Origin: Mycolicibacterium poriferae | GTDB taxonomy: Bacteria > Actinomycetota > Actinomycetes > Mycobacteriales > Mycobacteriaceae | Length of the DNA: 64,000 nt | Direction of reading: 5' to 3' | Assembly (NCBI RefSeq): GCF_010728325.1 | Contig: NZ_AP022570.1 | Coordinates: 4,340,001 to 4,404,000 of the forward strand | Shown: positions 8,836 to 19,264 of the stretch, one piece after another | Layout: the number at the start of each line of letters is the position of its first letter | Numbering within the stretch: the first letter of the stretch is position 1 | Program-made: the position numbers and the translations under genes | Notes under the pieces: model-generated | Told to the model about the DNA's origin: nothing | The model's database searches: none | What the model saw: the letters and a program-made list of their open reading frames with translations, nothing else

Positions 8836-10011
8836 TCAGCTGCCGTTGAGCGCCCAGGCGATGGCTTGGGCGCGGTTGACCGCGCCGTACTTGCGCAGGA
8901 TGTGTTTGACGTGCGACTTCACCGTGCCTTCGGTGATCACCAGGCGCTGCGCGATCTCCTGATTGCTCGCCCCGGTCACCATCAGCTCGAATACGTCCGC
9001 CTCGCGTTCGGTCAGGCCCATCGGCTGCCGGCCGCATCGCACCTGCCCATCTTCGTTGTCGACCTGTACCCGGCGCGTGGCGTCGATATCGGCCTCGCAG
9101 AGCTCGTCGATCCGATCCATGGCACCGAAGAAGAGCTCCCGTACATCGTCACGCTGCGCCTGCAGGCGTTCCAGCAGTACGGCGCGCTCGTAGAGATGCC
9201 CGAATCCATCAGCGAAGGCCCACAACACATCCCGGTCCGCCTCGTCGACACGGCGGGCCTGCGGGTGGTGATCGGTGTGCAAGAACCCGATCACGTCCTT
9301 GCCCAACATGAGTGGCGCCACGACATACGACCGGGACTGTCCGGCTTGCACGATCAGAGGTCGGTAGACCGGCGCGCTGGCGGTGTCGTACACCAGCGAA
9401 GGCCGCCGCCTGGACAACATCTCGGCCTCCGGAGTGTCCGCAACCAGCGGCACCGTCTGGCCGGTCCAGTCGGCGAACCAGGATGGTGTCTGCTCATCCC
9501 AGCGGGTGTGCATCATCAGCGGCTTCCACCCGTGGCCCTCCACCTTCGACAACACCGCGCGATGGAAACCGCACCGCAGCACCAGCTCGTTGCACGCGTT
9601 GTCGATCAACGCATGCGATCCCGGGATACCCCTGAGCCTGCTCAGCCCCGCCGCGCAATCGGCCAGGCGCTGGCCCCGCATCGCCGTGCCATGCAGGTAC
9701 CAGTCCATGGCCAGGTGCTGCAGGTCCAGGATCAGATCGCAGAGCTCCTGCGCCCGGCGCACGTCAGCACTGGAGTCGACACGCATCTCGTCGATGCACG
9801 CGTGAGTGAGCACCGAGACGATCTCGGCCGACTGCGACGGCACATCCCACTCCACGACGGGCAGCGTGACAGCGTCGCGGACCGTTGCGGCCACCCGCTG
9901 CCGAAGCTCACGCAGTCGGTCGACCAACACGATCTCCGGCGACCACCAGTCGCTACCGGCGCGCGAGAGCGTCGCGCTGCGCGCGCTGTCGCTGACCATC
10001 GAAACGCTCAT
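8836..10011 (-). CDS. GAF-type LuxR-family transcriptional regulator
   Basis: A 391-residue regulator with a GAF-like middle region (A-L-I-D-N-A-C-N-E-L to G-F-L-H-T-D-H, roughly residues 140-270). A C-terminal LuxR helix-turn-helix follows (L-T-E-R-E-A-D-V-F-E-L-M...G-T-V-K-S-H-V-K-H-I-L, last 65 residues). The ATG overlaps the stop of the upstream regulator gene (ATGA), so the pair is translationally coupled. It lies between the two metabolic operons and probably senses a substrate or CoA ester and controls them. It is paralogous to its neighbour. Confidence 0.85.
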   Translation of the reverse strand: MSVSMVSDSARSATLSRAGSDWWSPEIVLVDRLRELRQRVAATVRDAVTLPVVEWDVPSQSAEIVSVLTHACIDEMRVDSSADVRRAQELCDLILDLQHLAMDWYLHGTAMRGQRLADCAAGLSRLRGIPGSHALIDNACNELVLRCGFHRAVLSKVEGHGWKPLMMHTRWDEQTPSWFADWTGQTVPLVADTPEAEMLSRRRPSLVYDTASAPVYRPLIVQAGQSRSYVVAPLMLGKDVIGFLHTDHHPQARRVDEADRDVLWAFADGFGHLYERAVLLERLQAQRDDVRELFFGAMDRIDELCEADIDATRRVQVDNEDGQVRCGRQPMGLTEREADVFELMVTGASNQEIAQRLVITEGTVKSHVKHILRKYGAVNRAQAIAWALNGS

Positions 10012-11102
10012 CGGGTCCGCCGTTCGCTGTCTCGGGTTTCTCGCAGGTAGCAGGCGATCGCTGCGGCACGGTTCCCGGCGCCGAGCTTGTGCAGGATGTG
10101 CTTGACGTGCGACTTGACGGTGCTCTCGGCCACGGTCAAGCGGTCGGCCAGCTGTGCGTTGGTCGCACCGCTGGCCAGGATCGCCAATACCTCGCGTTCG
10201 CGTGCCGTGAGCCGGTCCAGCCGGCCACCGTCGCGCCGGGCACCGATCGGCCTGTCGACTGCGCCCGCGACCGGGGTGTCGCGAACTTCGGTCGCCGACC
10301 GGTCCACCTCCAGATCGGCGCCCAGCGCGATGTCGACGGTGCCGACGTCGCGTAACGCGGCCTCGCAAGCCTGCGCGATCGCGCGACGCTGACGAGCGCA
10401 GCGCTCGATCAGCTCCGCGCGTTCGCACACCAACCCCACCCCGTCGGCGTACATCCGCAGCAGATCACGGTCGAGGTCGGCCAGCGGTCGCGCGCCGTCG
10501 GCGATGTCGGCGTGGAACAACCCGATGACTCGTGATCCGGCGATGACCGGTGCGACGACGTACTCCGGGGAGCCGGTGCGCTCGATCAACGGACGGTACA
10601 CGCGCGGTTCGTCGCCGGCCTCGCGAACCAGCGCGGGAAGGCGCCGCCTGACGACCTCGGCTTCGACCAACGGCGAGGCCAGGGGAATCTCCCAGCCATC
10701 CACACCGGAGCCCGACTCGTCGACATCACTCACCACGCGACCTCCGGCACCGAGCGCATACAACCCGTGCGGCAACCACGTCGACCCGTCGATCTGCGAC
10801 ACCATCACCCGGTCGTAGATCGCGGTAGCGCACAGCTCGCGGGCGGCACGCTCGAGCACGTCGACCCCGTTCGCCTCATCGGCAACGTCGCGGACCCGGG
10901 CCAGCGCGTCCAGCAACTGGCCGAGGTCTCCACTTGCCCGTAGCGCAGAATCCTTCACCACCCGGCCGTAGTCAGCACCGGCTGCAGCCAGCCGCGTCGC
11001 GAGTTCGGCGGGGTCCAAGGTCTCCAATAGCAGGCCGGTGTTGATGTCCACTCCCTCGACCGGAACCTGTTGCGGTTCACGATTAACTAACGCCCTCATC
11101 AT
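10008..11102 (-). CDS. GAF-type LuxR-family transcriptional regulator
   Basis: A 364-residue paralogue of the downstream regulator with the same layout: an N-terminal helical region, a GAF-like centre (R-E-L-C-A-T-A-I-Y-D-R-V...G-L-F-H-A-D) and a C-terminal LuxR helix-turn-helix (L-T-A-R-E-R-E-V-L-A-I-L...S-T-V-K-S-H-V-K-H-I-L). The start is one of two adjacent ATGs (11102 or 11099); no strong ribosome site was seen. It diverges from the nitronate monooxygenase gene across 152 bases. Two adjacent, overlapping GAF-LuxR regulators suggest they act as a pair. Confidence 0.85.
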   Translation of the reverse strand: MMRALVNREPQQVPVEGVDINTGLLLETLDPAELATRLAAAGADYGRVVKDSALRASGDLGQLLDALARVRDVADEANGVDVLERAARELCATAIYDRVMVSQIDGSTWLPHGLYALGAGGRVVSDVDESGSGVDGWEIPLASPLVEAEVVRRRLPALVREAGDEPRVYRPLIERTGSPEYVVAPVIAGSRVIGLFHADIADGARPLADLDRDLLRMYADGVGLVCERAELIERCARQRRAIAQACEAALRDVGTVDIALGADLEVDRSATEVRDTPVAGAVDRPIGARRDGGRLDRLTAREREVLAILASGATNAQLADRLTVAESTVKSHVKHILHKLGAGNRAAAIACYLRETRDSERRTR

Positions 11103-11254
11103 TGGTGACGTGGGTCACTTTGTCAATCGGCTGCCAGGAACCGCCTCTTACTGGGGAAAGGAGTGCCGGCGGGTGGAATCGCCGCCGACCAGGTGATGTC
11201 GACTTCTGACATTTAGTTATTCTTAAATCACTAATTGCTGAAAGTGAGAGACGC
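11103..11254. promoter_or_regulatory. divergent promoter region upstream of nitronate monooxygenase
   Basis: An AT-rich patch (about 11210-11237) in an otherwise GC-rich spacer contains TATTCT at 11218-11223, a plausible -10 for the plus-strand gene. It also has a TTAGT...ACTAA inverted pair around it. TTACTGGGGAAAGG at 11149-11162 is weakly like the G-rich motifs of the other cluster promoters. Assignments are by eye. Confidence 0.35.
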
Positions 11255-12190
11255 ATGCCCAGTCACCAGCTCCAGCCGCCGTTGTGGGCCGACCGCCTCC
11301 GCCTGCCCGCCATCGCGGCACCGATGACCACCGTGTCCACCCCGGAGCTGGTCATCGGGGCCGCCCGGCGCGGGGTGATCGGCGCGTTCCCGACCCACAA
11401 TGCCGCCACGCCAGCGGAACTCGAGACGTGGATGCGCCGATTCGCCACCGAGCTCGACGGGATCGCGGCGCCGGTCGCACCCAACCTCGTGGTGCACCGC
11501 AGCAACGGACGGCGGGATGCCGATCTGGCGGTACTCGAACGGCATCGGGTCGAGCTGGTGATCACCAGTGTCGGCTCACCGAAGCCAGTCATCGGGCCGC
11601 TGCACGACATCGGCGCCCGGGTGTTCGCCGACGTGGCCAGCCTCACGCAGGCCGACCGGGCGGTCACCGCCGGCGCCGACGGGCTGGTGTTGCTGACCGC
11701 GGGCGCCGGTGGCCAGACCGGCTGGGCCAACCCGTTCGCGTTCGTCCGCGCGGTCCGCGCGCGCTTCGACGGTCCGATCGTGCTGGCCGGCGGGATCAGC
11801 GACGGCCAGTCGATCCTGGCCGCGCAGGCCCTCGGAGCCGACCTGGTCTACCTCGGCACAAGGTTCATCGCCACCCACCAGAGCGGCGCCGGCGACGACT
11901 ACCGCCAGGCCCTGGTGGCTGCGACGCTCGACGACGTGCAGCTCTCCGACCGGGTGGGCGGCATCCCCGCGAGCCTGCTCACCAGCTGGCTCGACGCCCA
12001 TGCCGTACCGCCCCGGGCCGAGTCGCCGGACGGGTTCGAGCAGGATCGGCTACTGGCCAACCGGGACGCCTGGAGTGCAGGCCACAGCGTCTCGGGGGTA
12101 CACGGTGTGCTCGACACCGACGAGCTGATCGACGAGCTGATCGCCGACTATCTCCGGGCCCGCGCGGATCTCACCGAGGGCTCTCGATGA
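11255..12190 (+). CDS. nitronate monooxygenase family protein
   Basis: A 311-residue FMN-binding TIM barrel of the nitronate monooxygenase (2-nitropropane dioxygenase-like) family. It shows P-A-I-A-A-P-M near the start, D-G-L-V-L-L-T-A-G-A-G-G-Q-T-G in the phosphate/substrate region, and G-G-I-S-D-G followed by G-A-D-L-V-Y-L-G-T-R-F. Family members oxidise alkyl nitronates, but many act as general FMN oxidoreductases. It is separated from the carboxylase operon by a promoter-like spacer. Its role in the pathway is inferred from position only. Confidence 0.85.
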   Translation: MPSHQLQPPLWADRLRLPAIAAPMTTVSTPELVIGAARRGVIGAFPTHNAATPAELETWMRRFATELDGIAAPVAPNLVVHRSNGRRDADLAVLERHRVELVITSVGSPKPVIGPLHDIGARVFADVASLTQADRAVTAGADGLVLLTAGAGGQTGWANPFAFVRAVRARFDGPIVLAGGISDGQSILAAQALGADLVYLGTRFIATHQSGAGDDYRQALVAATLDDVQLSDRVGGIPASLLTSWLDAHAVPPRAESPDGFEQDRLLANRDAWSAGHSVSGVHGVLDTDELIDELIADYLRARADLTEGSR

Positions 12191-12296
12191 CGCGCGCCAT
12201 GGCCGCCCGCTGCGTCGACCTACTCCGCTCGTATCCGATGCATCACCAGTTGGAGGTGTTCCTCGGAGTTCCCTTTGTCACGGCGCGTCGGTCTCT

Positions 12297-12316
12297 TAGT
12301 GTATGGGCATTCACTA
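12297..12316. promoter_or_regulatory. imperfect palindrome upstream of the carboxylase operon (candidate operator)
   Basis: TAGTGTAT-GGGC-ATTCACTA is an inverted repeat with 8-base arms and one mismatch, 41 bases before the ATG of the carboxylase beta gene. It sits in the 166-base spacer after the nitronate monooxygenase. Size and symmetry fit a TetR- or GntR-type operator, but no such regulator is encoded in this window near it. A short open frame from 12187 runs through this spacer but lacks support. Confidence 0.45.
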
Positions 12317-12356
12317 TCTACGTCGGCGCTGTCGACATGCACCGCGAAGGACCCCG

Positions 12357-13955
<1,599 letters not shown>

Positions 13956-13960
13956 GGACC

Positions 13961-15955
13961 ATGTACACCGAGCGCATCAACAAACTCCTCATCGCCAACC
14001 GGGGTGAGATCGCCGCACGCGTCATCCGCACCGCCCGCAGCATGGACATCGCCACCGTGGCGCTGTACTCCGACGCCGACCGCGACGCCCCCTACGTCAC
14101 CCAGGCCGACGAAGCCGTCCACCTGCCCGGCACCACACCGGCCGACACCTACCTGCGCGCGGATCTGGTGCTGGCCGCCGCGAGGCGCACCGGCGCCGAC
14201 GCGATCCACCCGGGCTATGGATTCCTCTCCGAGAACGCCGGATTCGCCGAGGCCTGCGGCGAGGCGGGAGTCATCTTCGTCGGCCCCAGCCCCGCTGCCA
14301 TCACCGCGATGGGCTCGAAGATCGCGGCCAAGGAACTGATGCGCTCGGCGGGCGTACCGGTGCTGCCGGGGGTGACTGTCGAATCCGAGCAGGACGCCGA
14401 TCCCGGCCGGCTGACCGAGGCCGCCGGCGACATCGGATTTCCCATCCTGGTCAAGGCGGCCTTTGGTGGCGGCGGCCGCGGCATGCGGATCGTGCGCGGC
14501 GAGGACGAACTCGTCGACGCGGTGGCCAGCGCTCGCCGGGAGGCCGCGTCCGCATTCGGCGACGGAACGGTGTTCCTGGAGAAGTTCGTCGAATCCCCGC
14601 GCCACATCGAGGTGCAGATCTTCGGTGACCGCCACGGCACTGTGGTCCACCTCGGGGAACGGGAATGCTCGATCCAGCGCCGCTACCAGAAGATCATCGA
14701 GGAAGCCCCGTCCACCGCGGTAGACGAGGCGCTGCGCGACGAACTCGGCCGCGCAGCGGTCGCAGCCGGTGAGGCCCTGTCCTACGAGGGCGCCGGCACC
14801 GTCGAGTTCGTGATGTCCCCCGACAGCTCGTTCTACTTCCTCGAGGTCAACACCAGACTGCAGGTCGAGCACCCGGTCACCGAACTGGTCACCGGGATCG
14901 ACCTGGTGCGGGCCCAGTTGCTGGTCGCGGCGGGCCGGCCGATGCCCACCGAGATGCTGCACGTCACGCCGAGCGGGCACGCCGTGGAGGTCCGGCTCTA
15001 CGCCGAGGACGTCGCCGCCGGCTTCATCCCGGCCTCGGGAACCCTTGACACCCTAAAGTTCCCGGACATCGACGGGGTGCGCATCGACGCCGGATTCGGC
15101 TCGGGATCCAAGGTCAGCACGTTCTACGATCCGATGCTGGCCAAGGTGATCGGCTACGGCCCGACCCGCGACGATGCCTGCGCCAAGGTGGCCCGCGCCT
15201 TGACCGAGACCCGCGTGCACGGCGTCACGACCAACCGAGACCTGCTCGTCGGCATCCTGCGCGAACCGCAGTTCCGCTGCGGCGCCATCGACACCGGCTA
15301 TCTCGAGCGCCACGACCCGGTGGCGCTGATGAACACCCCGCCGATCGACACCGTGCGCGTGCACGCCCTGGCCGCAGCTCTGGCGGCCCAGGCCGGCCGT
15401 CGCACGAACACACCGGTGCTGCCCGGCCTTCCGTCGGGCTGGCGCACGCTGTCCAGCCAGGACCAGGTGCTGTCCTTCACCACCGGCGAATACAGCGTCG
15501 ACGTCGGCTACCGGTTCGTCCGCGGCGCGATACGGGCAACCGTCGACGGTTGGACCCCGCAGGTCCGGATCATCTCGTCCTCGGAGTCGCTGCTCGACGC
15601 CGAGATCGACGGGGTCCGCCGCCGCTACCGCGTCTCGGTGTCAGGCTGCACGCACTACGTCGACAGCGTCCTGGGCGCCTCCGCACTGACCGAGGTGGAC
15701 CGGTTCCCGGACCCCAGCGCAAGCCAGGAGCCCGGGTCGCTGCTGGCCCCGATGCCCGGATCGGTGGTGCGGGTCGAGGTCGACGAGGGAGCCGACGTGG
15801 CAGCGGGGACCACGATCGTCGTCCTGGAGGCCATGAAGATGGAGCACGCGGTGCGCGCACCCGCCGACGGTGTCGTCGCGTCGGTCGCGGTCGCCGTGGG
15901 CACACAGGTGGATTCGGGCCAGGTGCTCGCCGTGCTGGCCGAGGCTGCGCCGTGA
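13961..15955 (+). CDS. acyl-CoA carboxylase alpha subunit (biotin carboxylase + BCCP)
   Basis: A 664-residue fusion. The biotin carboxylase starts L-I-A-N-R-G-E-I-A-A-R-V, has the ATP-grasp glycine loop F-G-G-G-G-R-G-M near residue 168, and E-V-N-T-R-L-Q-V-E-H-P-V-T-E near 305. A linker domain follows. The C-terminal biotin carrier domain has E-A-M-K-M-E-H with the biotin-accepting Lys at residue 626. It carboxylates biotin using ATP and bicarbonate, and the beta subunit then transfers the carboxyl group. It starts five bases after the beta gene and its stop overlaps the next GTG. Confidence 0.92.
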   Translation: MYTERINKLLIANRGEIAARVIRTARSMDIATVALYSDADRDAPYVTQADEAVHLPGTTPADTYLRADLVLAAARRTGADAIHPGYGFLSENAGFAEACGEAGVIFVGPSPAAITAMGSKIAAKELMRSAGVPVLPGVTVESEQDADPGRLTEAAGDIGFPILVKAAFGGGGRGMRIVRGEDELVDAVASARREAASAFGDGTVFLEKFVESPRHIEVQIFGDRHGTVVHLGERECSIQRRYQKIIEEAPSTAVDEALRDELGRAAVAAGEALSYEGAGTVEFVMSPDSSFYFLEVNTRLQVEHPVTELVTGIDLVRAQLLVAAGRPMPTEMLHVTPSGHAVEVRLYAEDVAAGFIPASGTLDTLKFPDIDGVRIDAGFGSGSKVSTFYDPMLAKVIGYGPTRDDACAKVARALTETRVHGVTTNRDLLVGILREPQFRCGAIDTGYLERHDPVALMNTPPIDTVRVHALAAALAAQAGRRTNTPVLPGLPSGWRTLSSQDQVLSFTTGEYSVDVGYRFVRGAIRATVDGWTPQVRIISSSESLLDAEIDGVRRRYRVSVSGCTHYVDSVLGASALTEVDRFPDPSASQEPGSLLAPMPGSVVRVEVDEGADVAAGTTIVVLEAMKMEHAVRAPADGVVASVAVAVGTQVDSGQVLAVLAEAAP

Positions 15956-16710
15956 GCGTCAGCTACGAAGTCCACAACGGAGTCGCCTGGCTGACGATCG
16001 ACCGGCCCGAGGCGCGCAACAGCCTCAACAAGGCGGTCAGGGACGGACTGTTCGACGGTGTGCGCACCTTCAACGCCGACGACGGCGCGAAGGTGCTCGT
16101 CCTGACCGGCAACGGCGACAAGGCGTTCTGCGCCGGCGGCGACCTCAAAGAGATGTCGTCAGAAGGTTTGCAGGTCCCTCCCGTGGACTTCGTACCCCAG
16201 TTCGGACGCAACATCACCGTCGACAAACCCACCATCGCGGCCGTCAACGGCGCGGCTCTGGCCGGCGGGTTCCTGCTCGCGCAGACCTGCGACCTGTGCG
16301 TGGCGAGTACCACGGCGGTCTTCGGGATCACCGAGGTCCGGGTCGGGCGGGGCTCGCCGTGGGCGGCACCGCTACCGCTGATGATTCCGCGCCGGGTCGC
16401 GATCGAACTCGCACTGACCGGAGCACCGCTGAGCGCGCAACGGGCCTATGAGATCGGCTTCGTCAACCAGCTCGCCGAGCCGGCCGACCTGCGACAGGCC
16501 GCACAGTCGCTGGCCGAACAGATCGCGGCCAACGCACCCCTGTCCGTCGCTGCCGGGAAGGCCACCGCGACACTTACCGCGGAATACCCGCTCAGCGAGG
16601 CCTTCGAGCGCGCCGAATCACTCTGGCACGACGTCTATCTGAGTGCCGACGCTCAGGAAGGCATGCGGGCATTCGAAGAAAAGCGCCACCCCGTATGGAA
16701 GGGCAGGTAA
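15952..16710 (+). CDS. enoyl-CoA hydratase/isomerase family protein
   Basis: A 252-residue crotonase-fold protein starting at a GTG that overlaps the carboxylase stop (GTGA). Oxyanion-hole motifs are visible: D-R-P-E-A-R-N-S-L-N-K, then A-F-C-A-G-G-D-L-K-E-M and A-A-V-N-G-A-A-L-A-G-G. The usual second catalytic Glu region reads I-T-E-V-R-V-G-R-G-S-P-W. It probably hydrates the carboxylated unsaturated CoA ester, as AtuE or LiuC does in the terpene and leucine pathways. The assignment to that step is by operon position. Confidence 0.88.
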   Translation: MSVSYEVHNGVAWLTIDRPEARNSLNKAVRDGLFDGVRTFNADDGAKVLVLTGNGDKAFCAGGDLKEMSSEGLQVPPVDFVPQFGRNITVDKPTIAAVNGAALAGGFLLAQTCDLCVASTTAVFGITEVRVGRGSPWAAPLPLMIPRRVAIELALTGAPLSAQRAYEIGFVNQLAEPADLRQAAQSLAEQIAANAPLSVAAGKATATLTAEYPLSEAFERAESLWHDVYLSADAQEGMRAFEEKRHPVWKGR

Positions 16711-16712
16711 CG

Positions 16713-17507
16713 GTGGACAAGGAAGCCTACAAGCAGTTGCTCGTCGACCTCGGCGATGAGGCCGGCCGCCTCGCCGGCTGTCTGCGTTCACTCGATTTCG
16801 AGCAGTGGGGGCTGCCCACACCGGCCGCCGGCTGGGCCATCCAGGATCAGGTCACCCACCTGGCGTTCTTCGACGACGCGACCGCCCAGGCGCTGCGAGA
16901 ACCCGCGGAGTTTCGGTCCTTTGCCGATGAGCTGATGGCCGGCGGCATGGACTTCCCCGACCGCATCGCCGAGAACCACCGAATCCTCGCCCCGGCCACG
17001 ATGCTCGACTGGTTCGTCGACTCGCGCGCCGAGTTGCTCGATGTTCTCGAACAGCGCGACCCCAAAGATCGAATGCCGTGGTTCGGACCCGATATGAGCG
17101 CAGCGTCAGCCGCGACCGCTCGGCTGATGGAGACCTGGGCGCACGGCCAGGACGTCTACGACGCCCTCGGCCTGGAACACCCTCCGTGCGCCGGGCTCTA
17201 CAGCATCGCCCACCTCGGCGTGGCGACATTCGCGTTCACCCACCGGCTCAACGGCCTCGAGGTTCCCCGTGAGACGGTGCGCGTCACATTGGACGCACCC
17301 GACGGCAGTCTGTGGAACTGGGGGCCCTTCGACAGCACCGAGAAGGTGAGCGGCCCGGCACTGGACTTCGTGCTCACAGTCACCCAACGCCGGCACTGGA
17401 CCGACACCGGCCTCGTCGCCGAGGGCCCGGTCGCCACCCGGTGGCTCGACATCGCCCAGGCCTTCGCCGGGGCACCGAGCCGACGCCGCCCGGAGGTGAC
17501 GTCATGA
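16713..17507 (+). CDS. TIGR03084 family (DinB/maleylpyruvate isomerase-like) protein
   Basis: A 264-residue protein of the actinobacterial TIGR03084 group. It has a four-helix N-terminal domain like mycothiol-dependent maleylpyruvate isomerase/DinB proteins (L-P-T-P-A-A-G-W-A-I-Q-D-Q-V-T-H-L near residue 42, M-E-T-W-A-H-G-Q-D-V near 145). These His positions are typical of a metal site. The GTG at 16713 follows AAGGGCAGG and lies two bases after the previous stop; an ATG at 16695 would overlap that gene. Members occur in acyl-CoA gene clusters, but their reaction is not known to me. Confidence 0.8.
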   Translation: MDKEAYKQLLVDLGDEAGRLAGCLRSLDFEQWGLPTPAAGWAIQDQVTHLAFFDDATAQALREPAEFRSFADELMAGGMDFPDRIAENHRILAPATMLDWFVDSRAELLDVLEQRDPKDRMPWFGPDMSAASAATARLMETWAHGQDVYDALGLEHPPCAGLYSIAHLGVATFAFTHRLNGLEVPRETVRVTLDAPDGSLWNWGPFDSTEKVSGPALDFVLTVTQRRHWTDTGLVAEGPVATRWLDIAQAFAGAPSRRRPEVTS

Positions 17508-19264
17508 CCCGCCCCGTCCGCATCGGCAACGCCTCGGGTTTCTACGGGGACCGCCTGACCGCCATGCGCACCCTGGTCGATGGTGGCGACATCGACGTCA
17601 TCACCGGCGACTACCTGGCCGAGCTGACCATGCTCATCCTGTGGAAGGCCCGCCAGAAGAACCCCGAAACCGGCTACGCACGCACTTTTCTCACCCAGTT
17701 CGCCGACGTCGTCGGCGACTGCGCGCGGCGCGGCATCAAGGTCGTCGTCAACGCCGGCGGGCTCGACCCGGCGGGTCTGGCCGACAAGGTCCGCACGATC
17801 ATCGCCGATGCCGGCGTCGAGCTGTCCGTCGCGCACGTCGACGGTGACGACCTGATCCCCCAGCTGGCCGCCCTGCAGGCCGACGGCACCAGCTTCGAGC
17901 ACCTCGACACCGGTGAACGGCTCGCCGATCTCGCTGTCGAGCCGGTCACTGCCAACGCCTACCTCGGCGGGTGGGGTATCGCCGCGGCCCTGCGCGGCGG
18001 CGCCGACGTGGTGATCACCGGCCGCGTCACCGACGCCGCCCTCGTTGTCGGCGCCGGCGCCTGGTGGCACGACTGGAAGCGCACCGACTTCGACGCGCTC
18101 GCCGGTGCGGTGGCGGCCGGCCACATCATCGAATGCGGCCCGCAGGCCACCGGCGGCAACTACTCGCAGCTCGCCGAGATCACCGACCGGCGCTACCCCG
18201 GCTCCCCCATCGCCGAGCTGGCCGCCGACGGCAGCTTCGTGATCACCAAGCATCCCGGTACCGGGGGCCTGGTCTCCGTCGGCACCGTCACCGCGCAGTT
18301 GCTCTACGAGGTCGCCGCACCGGCATACGCCAACCCGGATGTCGTCGCACACTTCGACACCCTCACCGTCACACCGGCCGGGCCGGACCGCGTCCTGGTC
18401 GCCGGCACCAAGGGTTCAGCACCACCACCGACGCTGAAGGTCGCGATGAACTACATCGGCGGGTTCCGCAACACCATGACCATGGTGCTTACCGGGCTCG
18501 ACATCGAGGACAAGGCTCGGTGGGCTGTCGACGAACTGTTCGAGATCCTCGGCGGTACGGAGCGATTCGACGAGGTCGACATCCAGCTGCTGCGCTACGA
18601 CAAACCCGACCCCGCCTCGCTGGTCGACGCCACCGCGCATCTGCGCGTCACGGTCAAGGACCGCGATCGCGCAACTGTCGACCGGGCGTTCTCCAACGCT
18701 GTCGTCGAACTCGCCGTCGCAGGCTACCCGGGCTTCCACACCACGACGCCGCCCACGTCGGCCAGCGAGTTCGGGGTGTACTGGCCGACCCTCGTCGCGG
18801 CCGCGGCCGTGGAGCACACCGTCGTGCACGCCGACGGCACCCGCGAGGTGATCCCGGCATCCGACACGACGGAACCGGCAGCGGTGACCGGCATCACGGA
18901 CATCGAGCCGGCGCAGGTCGACCTCGGGCCGACGACCCGGCGCCCGCTCGGCACGGTGGTGGCCGCCCGGTCCGGCGACAAGGGCGGCAACGCCAACGTC
19001 GGGGTGTGGACCGACACCCCCGAGCGGTGGGACTGGCTGCGCTCGCACCTCGATGTCCAGCGGTTTCGCCGGCTGATCCCCGAGGCCGGTGAGCTACCCG
19101 TCCGGCGCTACGAGTTCGACAACCTCAAGGCGCTGAACTTCGTCATCGTCGGGTATCTCGGCCAGGGCGTCGCCTCCTGCACCAAGACCGACCCGCAGGC
19201 AAAGGGACTCGGCGAATATCTGCGGTCGGTCTACACCGAGATCCCCGACAAGCTGGTGCCGTGA
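17504..19264 (+). CDS. AtuA-like protein (DUF1446, acyclic terpene utilisation family)
   Basis: A 586-residue protein with the DUF1446/AtuA domain at residues 1 to about 450 (I-G-N-A-S-G-F-Y-G-D-R at the start, I-T-G-R-V-T-D-A-A-L near 170, E-C-G-P-Q-A-T-G-G-N-Y near 208). A C-terminal AtuA-associated domain has A-R-S-G-D-K-G-G-N-A-N-V-G-V near 490. In Pseudomonas, atuA belongs to the citronellol/geraniol operon, but the protein's reaction is still unclear. The ATG overlaps the previous stop (ATGA) and the stop overlaps the next gene's ATG. Its place beside carboxylase, hydratase and dehydrogenase genes is the best clue to the pathway. Confidence 0.88.
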   Translation: MTRPVRIGNASGFYGDRLTAMRTLVDGGDIDVITGDYLAELTMLILWKARQKNPETGYARTFLTQFADVVGDCARRGIKVVVNAGGLDPAGLADKVRTIIADAGVELSVAHVDGDDLIPQLAALQADGTSFEHLDTGERLADLAVEPVTANAYLGGWGIAAALRGGADVVITGRVTDAALVVGAGAWWHDWKRTDFDALAGAVAAGHIIECGPQATGGNYSQLAEITDRRYPGSPIAELAADGSFVITKHPGTGGLVSVGTVTAQLLYEVAAPAYANPDVVAHFDTLTVTPAGPDRVLVAGTKGSAPPPTLKVAMNYIGGFRNTMTMVLTGLDIEDKARWAVDELFEILGGTERFDEVDIQLLRYDKPDPASLVDATAHLRVTVKDRDRATVDRAFSNAVVELAVAGYPGFHTTTPPTSASEFGVYWPTLVAAAAVEHTVVHADGTREVIPASDTTEPAAVTGITDIEPAQVDLGPTTRRPLGTVVAARSGDKGGNANVGVWTDTPERWDWLRSHLDVQRFRRLIPEAGELPVRRYEFDNLKALNFVIVGYLGQGVASCTKTDPQAKGLGEYLRSVYTEIPDKLVP

